From: an uncultured Paracoccaceae bacterium
GTDB taxonomy: Bacteria; Pseudomonadota; Alphaproteobacteria; Rhodobacterales; Rhodobacteraceae
Assembly (NCBI GenBank): GCA_958439195.1
Contig: OY288151.1
Location: 62,001 to 126,000 of the forward strand
Direction of reading: 5' to 3'
Length of the DNA: 64,000 bases
In this document: one piece after another, positions 1-8,563 of the stretch
Numbering within the stretch: the first letter of the stretch is position 1
How the letters are laid out: every line of letters begins with the position of its first letter
Translations under genes and position numbers: made by a program
The notes under the pieces: model-generated
What the model was told of the DNA's origin: nothing
The model's database searches: none
What the model saw: the letters and a program-made list of their open reading frames with translations, nothing else

Positions 1-266
1 GGTTCTGGTTCAGCCCGGAGCGGGAAGCATTGCAGGCCCTGATCGACAAGACGCAGGAACATGTCACGGGCACGGTGCGGGTGAAGCTGTTCAAGGGATC
101 GGCGCGGACGGTGGCGCGGTGGTCGGACCATTCGTTGTATTCGGAAAAGCATGTGACGTTCGAAGAGGACGCAGGCGCCTATGATCAGAAGGATGCCGAA
201 GGGTTCATCCGGTTGAACGCGCTGCGGTTGAAGCTGATCGCCACGCGGAATGCGCGGGTGAAGTGA
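1..266 (+). CDS. argG: Argininosuccinate synthase, C-terminal part (5' end outside window)
   Basis: Last step but one of arginine synthesis: ATP-dependent joining of citrulline and aspartate in the cytoplasm. Only the last 87 residues are present, read in the frame whose first complete codon is at position 3. The tail carries the family's C-terminal block with EEDAGAYDQKDAEGF and RLNALRL, followed by a TGA. An internal ATG at position 30 is not the start, because homologous sequence continues upstream of it. A strong terminator follows directly. The assignment rests on recognition of this C-terminal signature. Confidence 0.93.
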   Translation, partial: FWFSPEREALQALIDKTQEHVTGTVRVKLFKGSARTVARWSDHSLYSEKHVTFEEDAGAYDQKDAEGFIRLNALRLKLIATRNARVK

Positions 267-289
267 GTTGCGGCTAAGCCTATGAAATC

Positions 290-314
290 GGGCGGGCTTT
301 GGCCCGCCCTTTTT
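290..314 (+). terminator. Rho-independent terminator after argG
   Basis: An 8-bp perfect GC stem (GGGCGGGC / GCCCGCCC) with a TTTG loop is followed by TTTTT. It lies 24 bases after the argG stop and just before the convergent dioxygenase gene ends. Confidence 0.9.
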
Positions 315-317
315 GTT

Positions 318-1511
318 TCAGGCGAGCTTTCTCGCGGCCTGCGCATCCAGCGCAGTGTTTAAGGCCGCTGGTTCCCAGTCGCCCGCCAACGCCTCATGCA
401 CCAATGCGGCCTGAGTCTTGGGGGCAAGGCCGCCCAAAGGTGGATCACGGTCGAGGTTGGTGGGAAAGCTGTAGCCTTCGGCGCTGGCGGCGATGGTGTT
501 GGCGATCTGGTCGGGGGACAGGCTACCGTCGTGGCGGGCGGCGCGGAGGACCGGATAAAGCACCTTGACCATCGCAGTGCGATCCACGCTTTCCATCGCG
601 CGGCCATAGGCGGACGAGACCTGAAACAGGTTCACCATACGGCGGATGTCAGTGCTGCGGTTGGTGCCTGCGGCGTGCAGAAGGGCGGGGGAAAAGAACA
701 GCATGTCGCCCTTTTCCAGCGGAAGCTGCACGTTATACTGTTGAAAATATTCACGAAAGTCGGCGCGGCCCATTGCGAGATAACCCGCATCATAGGCCTG
801 CGAGAAGGGGAGAAGTTGGGTAGGACCGGATTCTATGGTCGCATCGACATGGGCGATGGCCCCTTGCAGCGTAAGCATGGGGGAAAAAAGCTGAACATGG
901 CGAGGGTAGCGTTCAATCTGCGCCGCCGACTGAAAGCCAAGGTGGTAATCGCGGTGCGGGGACTGCGCCGCGCCACCCGGATTGACCACGTTCAACTGGG
1001 CCGTCATCTGGTAATACGGGCCAAGCCACGCCTCGGATATCGCGGCCAGAAACGGGTTGGCGTAGTAGCGGGCGAAGTTGGCCGGATCGGCAAGGCAATG
1101 TTTTTCCAGCGAATTCCAAAGCCTGTCATTTGCACCCGGCTTGGCAAAGTGATCGCCACCCCCGCTGCCTGCCCGGTTTTGTTCTGCGATCAGGTTCCAG
1201 AAGACCGTGCTGGCGGCATCCAGCATGGCAAGGTCGGGTTCCGCCTGTTTCAGCACGACGACGCCGGGGCCGGTTCGCATCGCATCGGACCATTCGGCCA
1301 TCAGGGCGCGGCGTTCGACCGGGTCTGACAAAGCAGACAGCAGGGACGGGCAATCATAAATGAGGACGTTCTTCTGCACACCTGCGGCAAAGGGATAATC
1401 AGCCTTTGAAACCGTTTGGGAACAGAGGGTTATGAGATCTTCGATCCGGCAATCTTCGGCCTTGAGATAGACGCGGTTCGCGCGTTGGGCGGCGGTGGAA
1501 TGGTTGAGCAT
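318..1511 (-). CDS. Phytanoyl-CoA dioxygenase (PhyH) family protein
   Basis: Probable cytoplasmic Fe(II)/2-oxoglutarate-dependent oxygenase of 397 residues; the substrate is unknown. The iron-binding HxD motif is in SPHRDYHLGF (His186, Asp188). A distal His279 in LLHAAGTNRS and a following arginine fit the third iron ligand and the 2-oxoglutarate anchor. The reading frame is open further upstream to 1748, but the ATG at 1511 is preceded by GGGAGGA at good spacing, so that start was chosen. It is the last of three leftward genes, after an aminotransferase and a sulfotransferase-like gene with short gaps, which suggests one transcript. Family known, reaction not. Confidence 0.8.
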   Translation of the reverse strand: MLNHSTAAQRANRVYLKAEDCRIEDLITLCSQTVSKADYPFAAGVQKNVLIYDCPSLLSALSDPVERRALMAEWSDAMRTGPGVVVLKQAEPDLAMLDAASTVFWNLIAEQNRAGSGGGDHFAKPGANDRLWNSLEKHCLADPANFARYYANPFLAAISEAWLGPYYQMTAQLNVVNPGGAAQSPHRDYHLGFQSAAQIERYPRHVQLFSPMLTLQGAIAHVDATIESGPTQLLPFSQAYDAGYLAMGRADFREYFQQYNVQLPLEKGDMLFFSPALLHAAGTNRSTDIRRMVNLFQVSSAYGRAMESVDRTAMVKVLYPVLRAARHDGSLSPDQIANTIAASAEGYSFPTNLDRDPPLGGLAPKTQAALVHEALAGDWEPAALNTALDAQAARKLA

Positions 1512-1590
1512 GGCATCCTCCCCGATGCTGGTTAAGGAGAGTTTGCTGTGCCGCGCGACGCGGGGCAAGGGCGGGCCTGATGGAAGATCG

Positions 1591-2307
1591 TCAGAGTTTG
1601 TAGGCGGCAAGCCGTTGATAATGCGGGGCGGCCTGTTCGAGCAGGGGTTGGTAGTCCGCAGGCAAGGTTGGCAGCGCGCCTTCGGCATCACCAAAGCCGG
1701 TGGAGGCGTGAACGGCATTATACCAATGCGGCGCCCAGACACCGTCATAGGGTTTGGAGCCGGGAGGCCAGTGGAGCATGTTTTCGGTGAAGGGGATTCC
1801 CAAGGCGGAGCAAAGTTTTTTCAGTGTTTCCCGTGGGTTGGCCCGGATGTCGGCGCTGTCGATGACGATGGGGGTGGCCCCGGTCCAATCGGCGACCTGA
1901 TCAAACAGTTCGGCCTGCTGGGCAAAGCCGATGTCGTGGAAGGTGGGGGCTTCGCGTTTTTGTGCGTAGCTGGCGATGACGCGGGCGGGGTGGCGGATCA
2001 GAAAGACGTTTGTCAGGTGTCGCATGAAGCCCCGGTCAAATTCGGGGATCATGTGAAGGGTCATATGTTTCTGATAGTAAAGCGGTTTTCCGTCGGGGAT
2101 CGGGCCTGTCAGATGCGTGGCGACATCCATCGGATCGGCGGGTTGAGAGGCGATGACCTCTTGCCGCATGGGATGGTCGATCCCGGTTCTGGACAGGTAG
2201 GCGCCGTAGAACGGTTCATCGATCACCGCGCAATCACCCCGTGCGGCGAAGGCATACATCATGGCGGTGGAAAGGTTCCGGGGGCCGGACCACATGGCGA
2301 TTTTCAT
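1591..2307 (-). CDS. Sulfotransferase-like protein
   Basis: A 238-residue protein with an N-terminal phosphosulfate-loop-like motif (SGPRNLSTAM, residues 7-16) and a second motif with RHPARVIASY (residues 105-114). That second motif resembles the 3'-phosphate-binding segment of PAPS-dependent sulfotransferases. The fold assignment is therefore a P-loop-like sulfotransferase, but neither donor nor acceptor can be told from sequence. It lies 56 bases after the class IV aminotransferase and 79 bases before the dioxygenase on the same strand. The two neighbours suggest modification of an amino-acid-derived small molecule, which is inference only. Confidence 0.75.
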   Translation of the reverse strand: MKIAMWSGPRNLSTAMMYAFAARGDCAVIDEPFYGAYLSRTGIDHPMRQEVIASQPADPMDVATHLTGPIPDGKPLYYQKHMTLHMIPEFDRGFMRHLTNVFLIRHPARVIASYAQKREAPTFHDIGFAQQAELFDQVADWTGATPIVIDSADIRANPRETLKKLCSALGIPFTENMLHWPPGSKPYDGVWAPHWYNAVHASTGFGDAEGALPTLPADYQPLLEQAAPHYQRLAAYKL

Positions 2308-2363
2308 TCGATTTCCCTATGCAGAGGGTGGTGCAGCGCGTGGTGCAGACGGGTGTGCATACG

Positions 2364-3266
2364 CTACGATCGGGCGATAAGGGCTTTGTAAAGGTCGCGC
2401 AGGCGCTGGGTTACTGGCCCCATCTGGCCGGTTCCGATGACGCGGCCATCTAGGCTGCCAACGGGAGTTTGCGCGCCGAAGGTGCCGGTCAGGAACGCCT
2501 CATCCGCACCGTAGGTATCGACCAGGCTGAAGTTGCGTTCAAAGACCGGGATGCCGTTTTCGCGGCACAGGTCGATCACCTTTTGCCGCGTGATGCCGTT
2601 CATGCAGTAGTCGCCTGTGGACGTCCACACCTGGCCCTTGCGCACGATAAAGAAGTTGCAGGCGTTGGTGGTGTTCACGAAGCCATGAACATCCAGCATC
2701 AGCGCCTCATCCGCGCCGGCCTTTTGCGCGGCGATGCAGGCGAGGATGCAATTCAGTTTGGAATGGCTGTTGAGTTTGGGATCCTGCGTCATCGGCAAGC
2801 CGCGCAGGTGCGGCACAGTGGCAAGGGTGATGGGGCGGGGGATTTTGGGGCGCGAATGTTCCATGATGATGGCAACCGTCGGCCCCTGTTGCGACAGGCG
2901 AGGGTTCTGAAACGGCCGGGTCTTTACCCCGCGCGTGACCATCAGGCGGCAATGGGCATCTGTAACCATTGCATTCGCCTTTTGTGTCTCTAACACGGCG
3001 GAAATCATCTGATCCGGCGTCATGCCGATTTCAAGATCGATGGCCTTTGCGGCCTCATACAGTCGATCCATGTGTTCGGTGATGAAGGCCCATTTGCCAT
3101 CATTAAGGCGGATGCCTTCCCAGACGCCGTCGCCCAGCATGAAGCCGGAATCGTAAACCGAGACGAGCGCATCCTTTTTCGGGACGATGCGGCCATTCAC
3201 ATAGATGAGGATGGATTCGTTGCGGACGTCTTCTTCGGCAGCGTGGGTGGAGACGTGGTCTGTCAT
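2364..3266 (-). CDS. Class IV (fold type IV) PLP aminotransferase, branched-chain/D-amino-acid type
   Basis: A 300-residue PLP enzyme of the IlvE/D-amino-acid transaminase/ADC-lyase superfamily. The N-terminal VNGRIVPKKDALVSVYDSGF and GDGVWEGIR blocks are typical. Lys170 in SHSKLN sits where the Schiff-base lysine is expected. The C-terminal GTFGAQTPVGSLDGR block fits the cofactor phosphate/product site. Odd point: in the G-x-V-x-E motif, whose glutamate normally contacts the PLP ring nitrogen, this protein reads GFVNTTNACNFF, with threonine at the glutamate position. It heads a leftward trio with sulfotransferase-like and dioxygenase genes. A general IlvE role is possible but not favoured. 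Confidence 0.8.
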   Translation of the reverse strand: MTDHVSTHAAEEDVRNESILIYVNGRIVPKKDALVSVYDSGFMLGDGVWEGIRLNDGKWAFITEHMDRLYEAAKAIDLEIGMTPDQMISAVLETQKANAMVTDAHCRLMVTRGVKTRPFQNPRLSQQGPTVAIIMEHSRPKIPRPITLATVPHLRGLPMTQDPKLNSHSKLNCILACIAAQKAGADEALMLDVHGFVNTTNACNFFIVRKGQVWTSTGDYCMNGITRQKVIDLCRENGIPVFERNFSLVDTYGADEAFLTGTFGAQTPVGSLDGRVIGTGQMGPVTQRLRDLYKALIARS

Positions 3267-3329
3267 GGGTGGCCCTGTTCTTTTGGCGGCAGGCTAGAGG
3301 CGACGGACGGGAAGGGAAAGGGGTGGTGT

Positions 3330-3357
3330 CACCTTGCCGTGAGATCACGGCAGGGTG
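3330..3357. promoter_or_regulatory. 13-bp inverted repeat in a divergent promoter region
   Basis: CACCTTGCCGTGA is followed by a 2-base spacer and TCACGGCAGGGTG. All 13 positions pair, one as G-T. It lies between the leftward aminotransferase (start 3266) and rightward msrA (start 3410). The position and 28-bp size fit a dimeric regulator's operator. No T-run follows, so it is not a normal terminator. Confidence 0.45.
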
Positions 3358-3409
3358 AATTGCCGGATGCCCCGCCAGACGTGAGGGTTTGGCAAAAGGG
3401 AGTTTATCC

Positions 3410-4057
3410 ATGCATCGTTTGTTTACCGTGTCCGCCATTGCCGTGACCTTGTTCCTGTCTGCCGTGTTGGGCAGCGCCAGCCATGCCGCCACAGAAAAGG
3501 CCGTTGTGGCGGGGGGGTGTTTCTGGTGCGTCGAGGCGGATTTCGAAAAGGTGCCGGGGGTGCGGTCAGTCGTGTCGGGCTATACCGGGGGTAACGTGGC
3601 GAACCCGACCTACAAGCAGGTGACAGCAGGCGGGACCGGGCATTATGAGGCGGTCGAGATCACCTTTGACAACGCACGGATCAGCTATGACCAGGTGATC
3701 CGTTTGTTCCTGCGGTCTGTCGATCCGCTGGATGCCGGGGGGCAGTTCTGTGATCGGGGCGACAGCTATCGGACAGCGATTTTCGTCTCTAACGCCGCGC
3801 AAAAGGCATCGGCGCAGGCGGCAGTGGCAGAGGCAACTGCCGCGCTGGGGCAGCGGGTTGTGACGCCGGTTCTGTCGGCTGGGCGGTTCTATGAGGCCGA
3901 GGACTATCATCAGGACTATTACAAAAGCCGGGACGTCATCCTGACGCGGGCGGGACCAAAGCAAAAGCGCAATGCCTATACGTTTTATCGGGATGCCTGC
4001 GGCCGGGATGCGCGGGTAAAGGCGGTTTGGGGAGGAGAGGCCGCTTTTGTGAAGTAA
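3410..4057 (+). CDS. msrA: Peptide methionine sulfoxide reductase A, exported
   Basis: Reduces the S-form of methionine sulfoxide in proteins. It has 215 residues. Residues 1-26 form a signal peptide (hydrophobic core then SHA before ATEK), so the enzyme should act in the periplasm. The active site GGCFWC follows at once, with catalytic Cys37. A C-terminal cysteine in YRDACGRD may resolve the disulfide. The ATG at 3410 with AAAGGGAG upstream was chosen over a TTG 21 bases earlier. It stands alone on its strand, divergent from the aminotransferase and followed by mutS after 60 bases. Confidence 0.92.
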   Translation: MHRLFTVSAIAVTLFLSAVLGSASHAATEKAVVAGGCFWCVEADFEKVPGVRSVVSGYTGGNVANPTYKQVTAGGTGHYEAVEITFDNARISYDQVIRLFLRSVDPLDAGGQFCDRGDSYRTAIFVSNAAQKASAQAAVAEATAALGQRVVTPVLSAGRFYEAEDYHQDYYKSRDVILTRAGPKQKRNAYTFYRDACGRDARVKAVWGGEAAFVK

Positions 4058-4117
4058 CGTTCCGGGCTTTCGCGGGCGGGTTGGCTTTTGTAGGGTTTCC
4101 CCGGAACAGGGGGACCG

Positions 4118-6763
4118 ATGACCGAAGACAGCGTGACGCCGATGATGGCGCAATATCTGGAGATCAAGGCGCAGAACCCCGGCGCGCTGCTGTTCTACCG
4201 GATGGGCGATTTTTACGAGATGTTCTTTGATGATGCGGTCGCGGCGGCGGCGGCATTGGATATTGCGTTGACAAAGCGGGGTTTTCATCTGGGTGAGCCG
4301 ATCGCCATGTGCGGCGTGCCGGTTCACGCAGCCGAGGGCTATTTGCTAACGCTGATCCGCAAGGGGTTTCGCGTGGCGATTGCGGAACAACTGGAAGACC
4401 CGGCGGAAGCGAAGAAGCGCGGGTCAAAATCGGTTGTGAAACGCGATGTGGTGCGGCTGGTGACGCCCGGCACGCTGACCGAGGATGCCTTGCTGGAGGC
4501 GCGGCGACACAATTTTCTGTGCGCCTTTGCCGAGGTGCGGGATGAGGCTGCGCTGGCCTGGGCCGACATATCAACAGGGGAATTGCGGGTGATGCCGTGC
4601 CCTGCCGTGCGTCTGGGGCCAGAGCTGGCACGGCTGGGCCCGCGCGAGGTGTTGTTGAGCGAGGTGCTGGATGGGAATCTGGCCGGATTAGTGACTGAAT
4701 CCGGTGCGGCACTGACGCGGCTGTCGCGGGGTTCCTTTGACAGCACCTCGGCGGAACGGCGGCTGTGCGCGTTATTCAATGTTACCACGCTGGAGGCTTT
4801 TGGTCTGTTTGACCGGGCGGAATTGTCGGCGATGGGGGCGTTGGTCGATTATCTGGATCTGACGCAAAAGGGAAAGTTGCCGCTGTTACGCCCGCCGATC
4901 AAGGAAGCGGCGGGTGGGGCAGTGCAGATTGACGCGGCGACGCGGCGCAATCTGGAACTGACCCAAGCCCTGAGCGGGGGGCGAGAAGGTTCGCTTTTGG
5001 CCGCCGTGGACCGGACGGTGACGGCGCCGGGGGCGCGGCTGTTAGAGCGGCGGATTTCGGCGCCGTCGCGGGATCTAACCGTCATCCATGAACGGCTGGA
5101 ATCGGTGCGGTTTCTGCTGGACCAGAGCCGTTTGCGGACCGATTTGCGCGATGCGCTGCGGCGGGTGCCGGATATGGACAGGGCGCTGTCACGGATCGCG
5201 CTGGACCGGGGCGGTCCGCGCGACCTGACCGCCATTCGGGCGGGATTGACGCAAGCCGTGGCTGTGGCGGCGCGGCTGCGGGATGCGCCCGCGCTGCTGG
5301 CCGGGGCAGCGGCGGCCTTGGTGGGGCATGAGGTGCTGGTGGACCTGCTGGATCAGGCGCTTGTGGCGGAACCGCCGCTGCTGGCGCGGGATGGCGGGTT
5401 CATCGCGGCAGGGTTTGACGCAGACCTGGATGAGGCGCGGCGCTTGCGCGATGAAGGGCGCGGCGTGATTGCCGGGATGCAGGCCGATTTCATTGCCGAG
5501 ACGGGCATTCAGAGCCTGAAAATCAAGCACAACAACGTTCTGGGCTATTTCATCGAAACGACATCCACCCATGCGGAACGGATGCTGTCGCCGCCTTTGT
5601 CAGAGCGGTTCATCCATCGGCAGACGACGGCGGGGCAGGTGCGGTTTACCACTGTGGCGCTGTCAGAGATGGAAACACGCATCCTGAACGCCGGGAACCA
5701 CGCGCTGGAGATCGAGAAACGGCATTTCGAGGCGCTGCGTCAGGCGGTGCTGGCACAGGCGGGGCCGGTGGGGGCGGCGGCGCGGGCGCTGGCCGAGGTG
5801 GATTTGACGGCGGCCTGGGCCGATCTGGCGGCCGATGAAAACTGGGCCGAACCGGTGGTGGATGACAGCCGGGCCTTTGTGGTGACGGGCGGGCGGCATC
5901 CGGTGGTGGAGCGCGCACTGCGGCGGCAGGGGGCGGGGGCGTTCGTGGCCAATGACTGCGCGCTGACCGATGGGGGGACGCCGGCCATCTGGTTGCTGAC
6001 AGGGCCGAACATGGCGGGGAAATCCACATTCTTGCGGCAAAACGCGCTGATCGCGCTGCTGGCGCAAGCGGGCAGCTATGTGCCTGCCACCGCCGCGCAA
6101 ATCGGGCTGGTCAGCCAGTTGTTCAGCCGGGTGGGGGCAGCGGATGATCTGGCGCGGGGGCGATCAACCTTTATGGTCGAGATGGTGGAGACGGCGGCGA
6201 TCTTGAACCAGGCAGATGATCGGGCGTTGGTCATATTGGATGAGATCGGGCGCGGGACGGCGACCTATGACGGGCTGTCGATTGCCTGGGCCACGATGGA
6301 ACATCTGCATGGGCAGAACCGCTGCCGCGCGCTGTTTGCCACGCACTACCACGAGATGACGGCGCTGGCGGGCAAGCTGGAGGGGGTGGAAAACGCCACC
6401 GTGCGCGTGAAGGAATGGGAGGGCGACGTGATCTTCCTGCACGAGGTGCAGAAAGGCGCGGCGGACCGGTCCTATGGCGTGCAGGTGGCGCGACTGGCGG
6501 GGCTGCCGGCGGCGGTTGTGGACCGCGCCAAGGTCGTGCTGGAGGCGCTGGAATCGGGTGAACGGCAGGGTGGGGCGCGGCCAAAGGCGTTGATAGATGA
6601 TCTGCCCCTGTTCAGCGTGGCGCAATCCGCGCCCCCTGCCCCACGTATCGCGGTGAAGGCGTCAGAGGTCGAGGCGCGGCTTAAAGAAGCACATCCGGAT
6701 GAGATGACACCGATAGAGGCGCTGCGTTTGATTTATGAGCTTAAGGAACTTTTGAAACCTTAG
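4118..6763 (+). CDS. mutS: DNA mismatch repair protein MutS
   Basis: Recognises mismatches and small loops and starts repair as an ATP-driven sliding clamp. It has 881 residues, normal family length. The mismatch-binding Phe-x-Glu is in GDFYEMF (Phe32, Glu34). The Walker A motif TGPNMAGKST is near residue 630 and the DEIGRGT Walker B/signature region near 708, followed by the ATHYHEMT motif. The C-terminus ends with the short EALRLIYELKELL helix used for oligomerisation in the family. The start ATG has a GGGGGA ribosome site. The gene is unlinked to mutL here. Confidence 0.97.
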   Translation: MTEDSVTPMMAQYLEIKAQNPGALLFYRMGDFYEMFFDDAVAAAAALDIALTKRGFHLGEPIAMCGVPVHAAEGYLLTLIRKGFRVAIAEQLEDPAEAKKRGSKSVVKRDVVRLVTPGTLTEDALLEARRHNFLCAFAEVRDEAALAWADISTGELRVMPCPAVRLGPELARLGPREVLLSEVLDGNLAGLVTESGAALTRLSRGSFDSTSAERRLCALFNVTTLEAFGLFDRAELSAMGALVDYLDLTQKGKLPLLRPPIKEAAGGAVQIDAATRRNLELTQALSGGREGSLLAAVDRTVTAPGARLLERRISAPSRDLTVIHERLESVRFLLDQSRLRTDLRDALRRVPDMDRALSRIALDRGGPRDLTAIRAGLTQAVAVAARLRDAPALLAGAAAALVGHEVLVDLLDQALVAEPPLLARDGGFIAAGFDADLDEARRLRDEGRGVIAGMQADFIAETGIQSLKIKHNNVLGYFIETTSTHAERMLSPPLSERFIHRQTTAGQVRFTTVALSEMETRILNAGNHALEIEKRHFEALRQAVLAQAGPVGAAARALAEVDLTAAWADLAADENWAEPVVDDSRAFVVTGGRHPVVERALRRQGAGAFVANDCALTDGGTPAIWLLTGPNMAGKSTFLRQNALIALLAQAGSYVPATAAQIGLVSQLFSRVGAADDLARGRSTFMVEMVETAAILNQADDRALVILDEIGRGTATYDGLSIAWATMEHLHGQNRCRALFATHYHEMTALAGKLEGVENATVRVKEWEGDVIFLHEVQKGAADRSYGVQVARLAGLPAAVVDRAKVVLEALESGERQGGARPKALIDDLPLFSVAQSAPPAPRIAVKASEVEARLKEAHPDEMTPIEALRLIYELKELLKP

Positions 6764-6769
6764 GCCGCT

Positions 6770-6830
6770 TCATCTTGGAAAAAATACTCTCGGGGGGTCC
6801 GGGGGGCAGACAGCCCCCCGGTTCCGAAAG
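6770..6830. repeat. REP-like intergenic hairpin element
   Basis: The gap between convergent mutS and grpE holds a TTGGAAAAAATACTCTCGGGG lead followed by a 9-bp perfect GC stem, CCGGGGGGC (6799-6807) and GCCCCCCGG (6813-6821), with an AGACA loop. There is no T-run. Similar purine-lead plus G-stem units recur between genes in Rhodobacterales genomes as I recall them, but only one copy is visible here, so calling it a repeat is inference. Confidence 0.4.
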
Positions 6831-6835
6831 AGACA

Positions 6836-7372
6836 TCAAGCGCCAGTATTGGACGAAACACCCACCTGTGCCGGGCGCAGCAAGCGGTCGTGCAGCATGA
6901 AGCCTTCGGTCATCACCTGGATGATCTGGCCGGCTTTGGTGCCCGGAAGTGCCGCTTCGAACATTGCTTCGTGATTTTGGGGATCGAACATGTCGCCCAC
7001 CTTTGGGGTGATTGGCTTCATGCCGTGGCGTGTCATGACGTTGGTCAATTCCCGCAGCGTCAGTTGGACGCCATCGAACAGTGCAGCGGCGGCGGCTTTT
7101 TGTTCATCGGTCGCGGCGGCAAGGGCGCGGTTGAGGTTGTCGAACACCGGAAGCAGATCGCGGGCAAGACGGGTGCTGCCATACTGTTCCGCCTCGCGCC
7201 TGTCGCGTTCGCCGCGCTTGCGAGTGTTTTCGGCATCGGCAAGGGCGCGCATGAAACGATCACGCAATTCATCACGTTCGGCGCGAAGAGCCTCAATCTC
7301 GGACCCTTCGTTCAATGCTTCGAGACCCTCTTCCAGGGTGAATTCGTCGGAAACCATCTTGTCGTCAGCCAT
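6836..7372 (-). CDS. grpE: GrpE, nucleotide exchange factor for DnaK
   Basis: Releases ADP from DnaK during protein folding. It has 178 residues. The N-terminal part (about residues 20-60, EALRAERDELRDRFMRALADAENTRKR in two stretches) is the long coiled-coil of the family. The C-terminal beta domain includes GVQLTLREL, NHEAMFEA and the LLRPAQVGVS end. It begins 14 bases after hrcA on the same strand, so hrcA-grpE is one operon, a common arrangement. No CIRCE element is seen upstream of hrcA. Confidence 0.95.
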   Translation of the reverse strand: MADDKMVSDEFTLEEGLEALNEGSEIEALRAERDELRDRFMRALADAENTRKRGERDRREAEQYGSTRLARDLLPVFDNLNRALAAATDEQKAAAAALFDGVQLTLRELTNVMTRHGMKPITPKVGDMFDPQNHEAMFEAALPGTKAGQIIQVMTEGFMLHDRLLRPAQVGVSSNTGA

Positions 7373-7386
7373 CTGTCAAAGCCTTC

Positions 7387-8448
7387 TCACTTGCCCCGTT
7401 CGGACATCAGCCGCCCCACGAGTTGCGCGGTGTAGTCCACGATCGGCACGATGCGCCCGTAATTGAGCCGGGTCGGCCCGATCACGCCCACGGCGCCGAT
7501 GATCTTTCGGTCAGCGTTCATATAGGGGGAAACGACGAGACTTGAACCGGAAAGTGAAAAGAGCTTGTTCTCGGACCCGATAAAAATGCGCACGCCTTCG
7601 CCAGTTTCGGCAAGTTCGAGGAAATCGGCGATATCACGTTTGCGTTCCAGGTCATCAAACAAGGTTCGGACGCGGTCGATATCGGTGGATTCCTGTTCCA
7701 GCAGGTTGGCGCGGCCCCGCACGATCAGCCGTTCCGAGGTTTCGCCGGGGTTTTCCCAGACGGCCAGACCTGATTCGACAAGTTCGCGGGCGAGCGAATC
7801 GATTTCCTGACGGCGCTTTGACACCTCATCCGTCATGGTGCGGCGGAGTTCGGTCAGGGTTTTGCCTTCGGCCAGCGCGTTCAGGAAATTCGCCGCCTCG
7901 CGCATCGACGAAGGCGTTTGCCCCGGCGGCGGGGTGAAGATGCGGTTTTCGACATGGCCGTTGGCAAAGACCAGAACCACTAGGGCGCGATCCTGCGAGA
8001 GGGAGACGAATTCGATATGGCGGATCGGGGCTTCGACCTTGGGTGCCAGAACGAGGCTTGCCCCACGGGTGATGCCGGACAAGGCGGCGCCGATATGATC
8101 CAGCAGGGAAGAGACATCCTGATCGTTCTGGCCAAGGGTTGCGTCGATCCTTTCGCGGTCTTCTTCGGCGACGGTGCCCACTTCCAGCAAGCTGTCGACA
8201 AACATGCGCAGGCCCATTTGCGTGGGGATGCGCCCGGCGGAAATGTGCGGGCTGTCGAGCAGGCCGAGGAATTCCAGATCCTGCATCACGTTGCGGATGG
8301 TGGCGGCCGACAGCTTTTCCGACATGGACCGTGTCAGCGTGCGCGACCCTACGGGATCGCCGGATTCGAGGTAGCCTTCGACGACGCGGCGAAACACCTC
8401 GCGCGAGCGGTCGTTCATTTCAGAGAGGATCTTGGAACCGTCTGTCAT
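7387..8448 (-). CDS. hrcA: HrcA, heat-inducible transcription repressor
   Basis: Repressor of chaperone operons, needing GroEL for activity. It has 353 residues. The N-terminal winged-helix (MNDRSREVFRRVVEGYLESGDPVGSRTL) is followed by LSAATIRNVMQDLEFLGLL, then a GAF-like domain and the C-terminal NYGRIVPIVDYTAQLVG block. It is the first gene of the hrcA-grpE operon and has a sigma-70-like promoter about 27 bases upstream. Its usual inverted-repeat operator (TTAGCACTC-N9-GAGTGCTAA) is absent from this upstream region, so hrcA itself may not be autoregulated that way here. Confidence 0.95.
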   Translation of the reverse strand: MTDGSKILSEMNDRSREVFRRVVEGYLESGDPVGSRTLTRSMSEKLSAATIRNVMQDLEFLGLLDSPHISAGRIPTQMGLRMFVDSLLEVGTVAEEDRERIDATLGQNDQDVSSLLDHIGAALSGITRGASLVLAPKVEAPIRHIEFVSLSQDRALVVLVFANGHVENRIFTPPPGQTPSSMREAANFLNALAEGKTLTELRRTMTDEVSKRRQEIDSLARELVESGLAVWENPGETSERLIVRGRANLLEQESTDIDRVRTLFDDLERKRDIADFLELAETGEGVRIFIGSENKLFSLSGSSLVVSPYMNADRKIIGAVGVIGPTRLNYGRIVPIVDYTAQLVGRLMSERGK

Positions 8449-8474
8449 CGTCCTGATACCCCATTGTTGCGCCC

Positions 8475-8502
8475 ATTATCTGGGCCACGGGCGGGGCGTC
8501 AA
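8475..8502 (-). promoter_or_regulatory. Sigma-70-like promoter of hrcA-grpE
   Basis: On the minus strand TTGACG (8502-8497) is separated by 16 bases from GATAAT (8480-8475), each one mismatch from consensus. The -10 element lies about 27 bases before the hrcA ATG. Confidence 0.5.
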
Positions 8503-8563
8503 TCGGGGTTGCATCCGGGGGGCTGGCTTGCGTATCTGGCCTAAACCCAAAAAGGATGATCTG

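Noticed and set aside
8449..8563. Search for a CIRCE operator upstream of hrcA
   Set aside because: No TTAGCACTC-N9-GAGTGCTAA or close variant is present; only a sigma-70-like promoter is seen.
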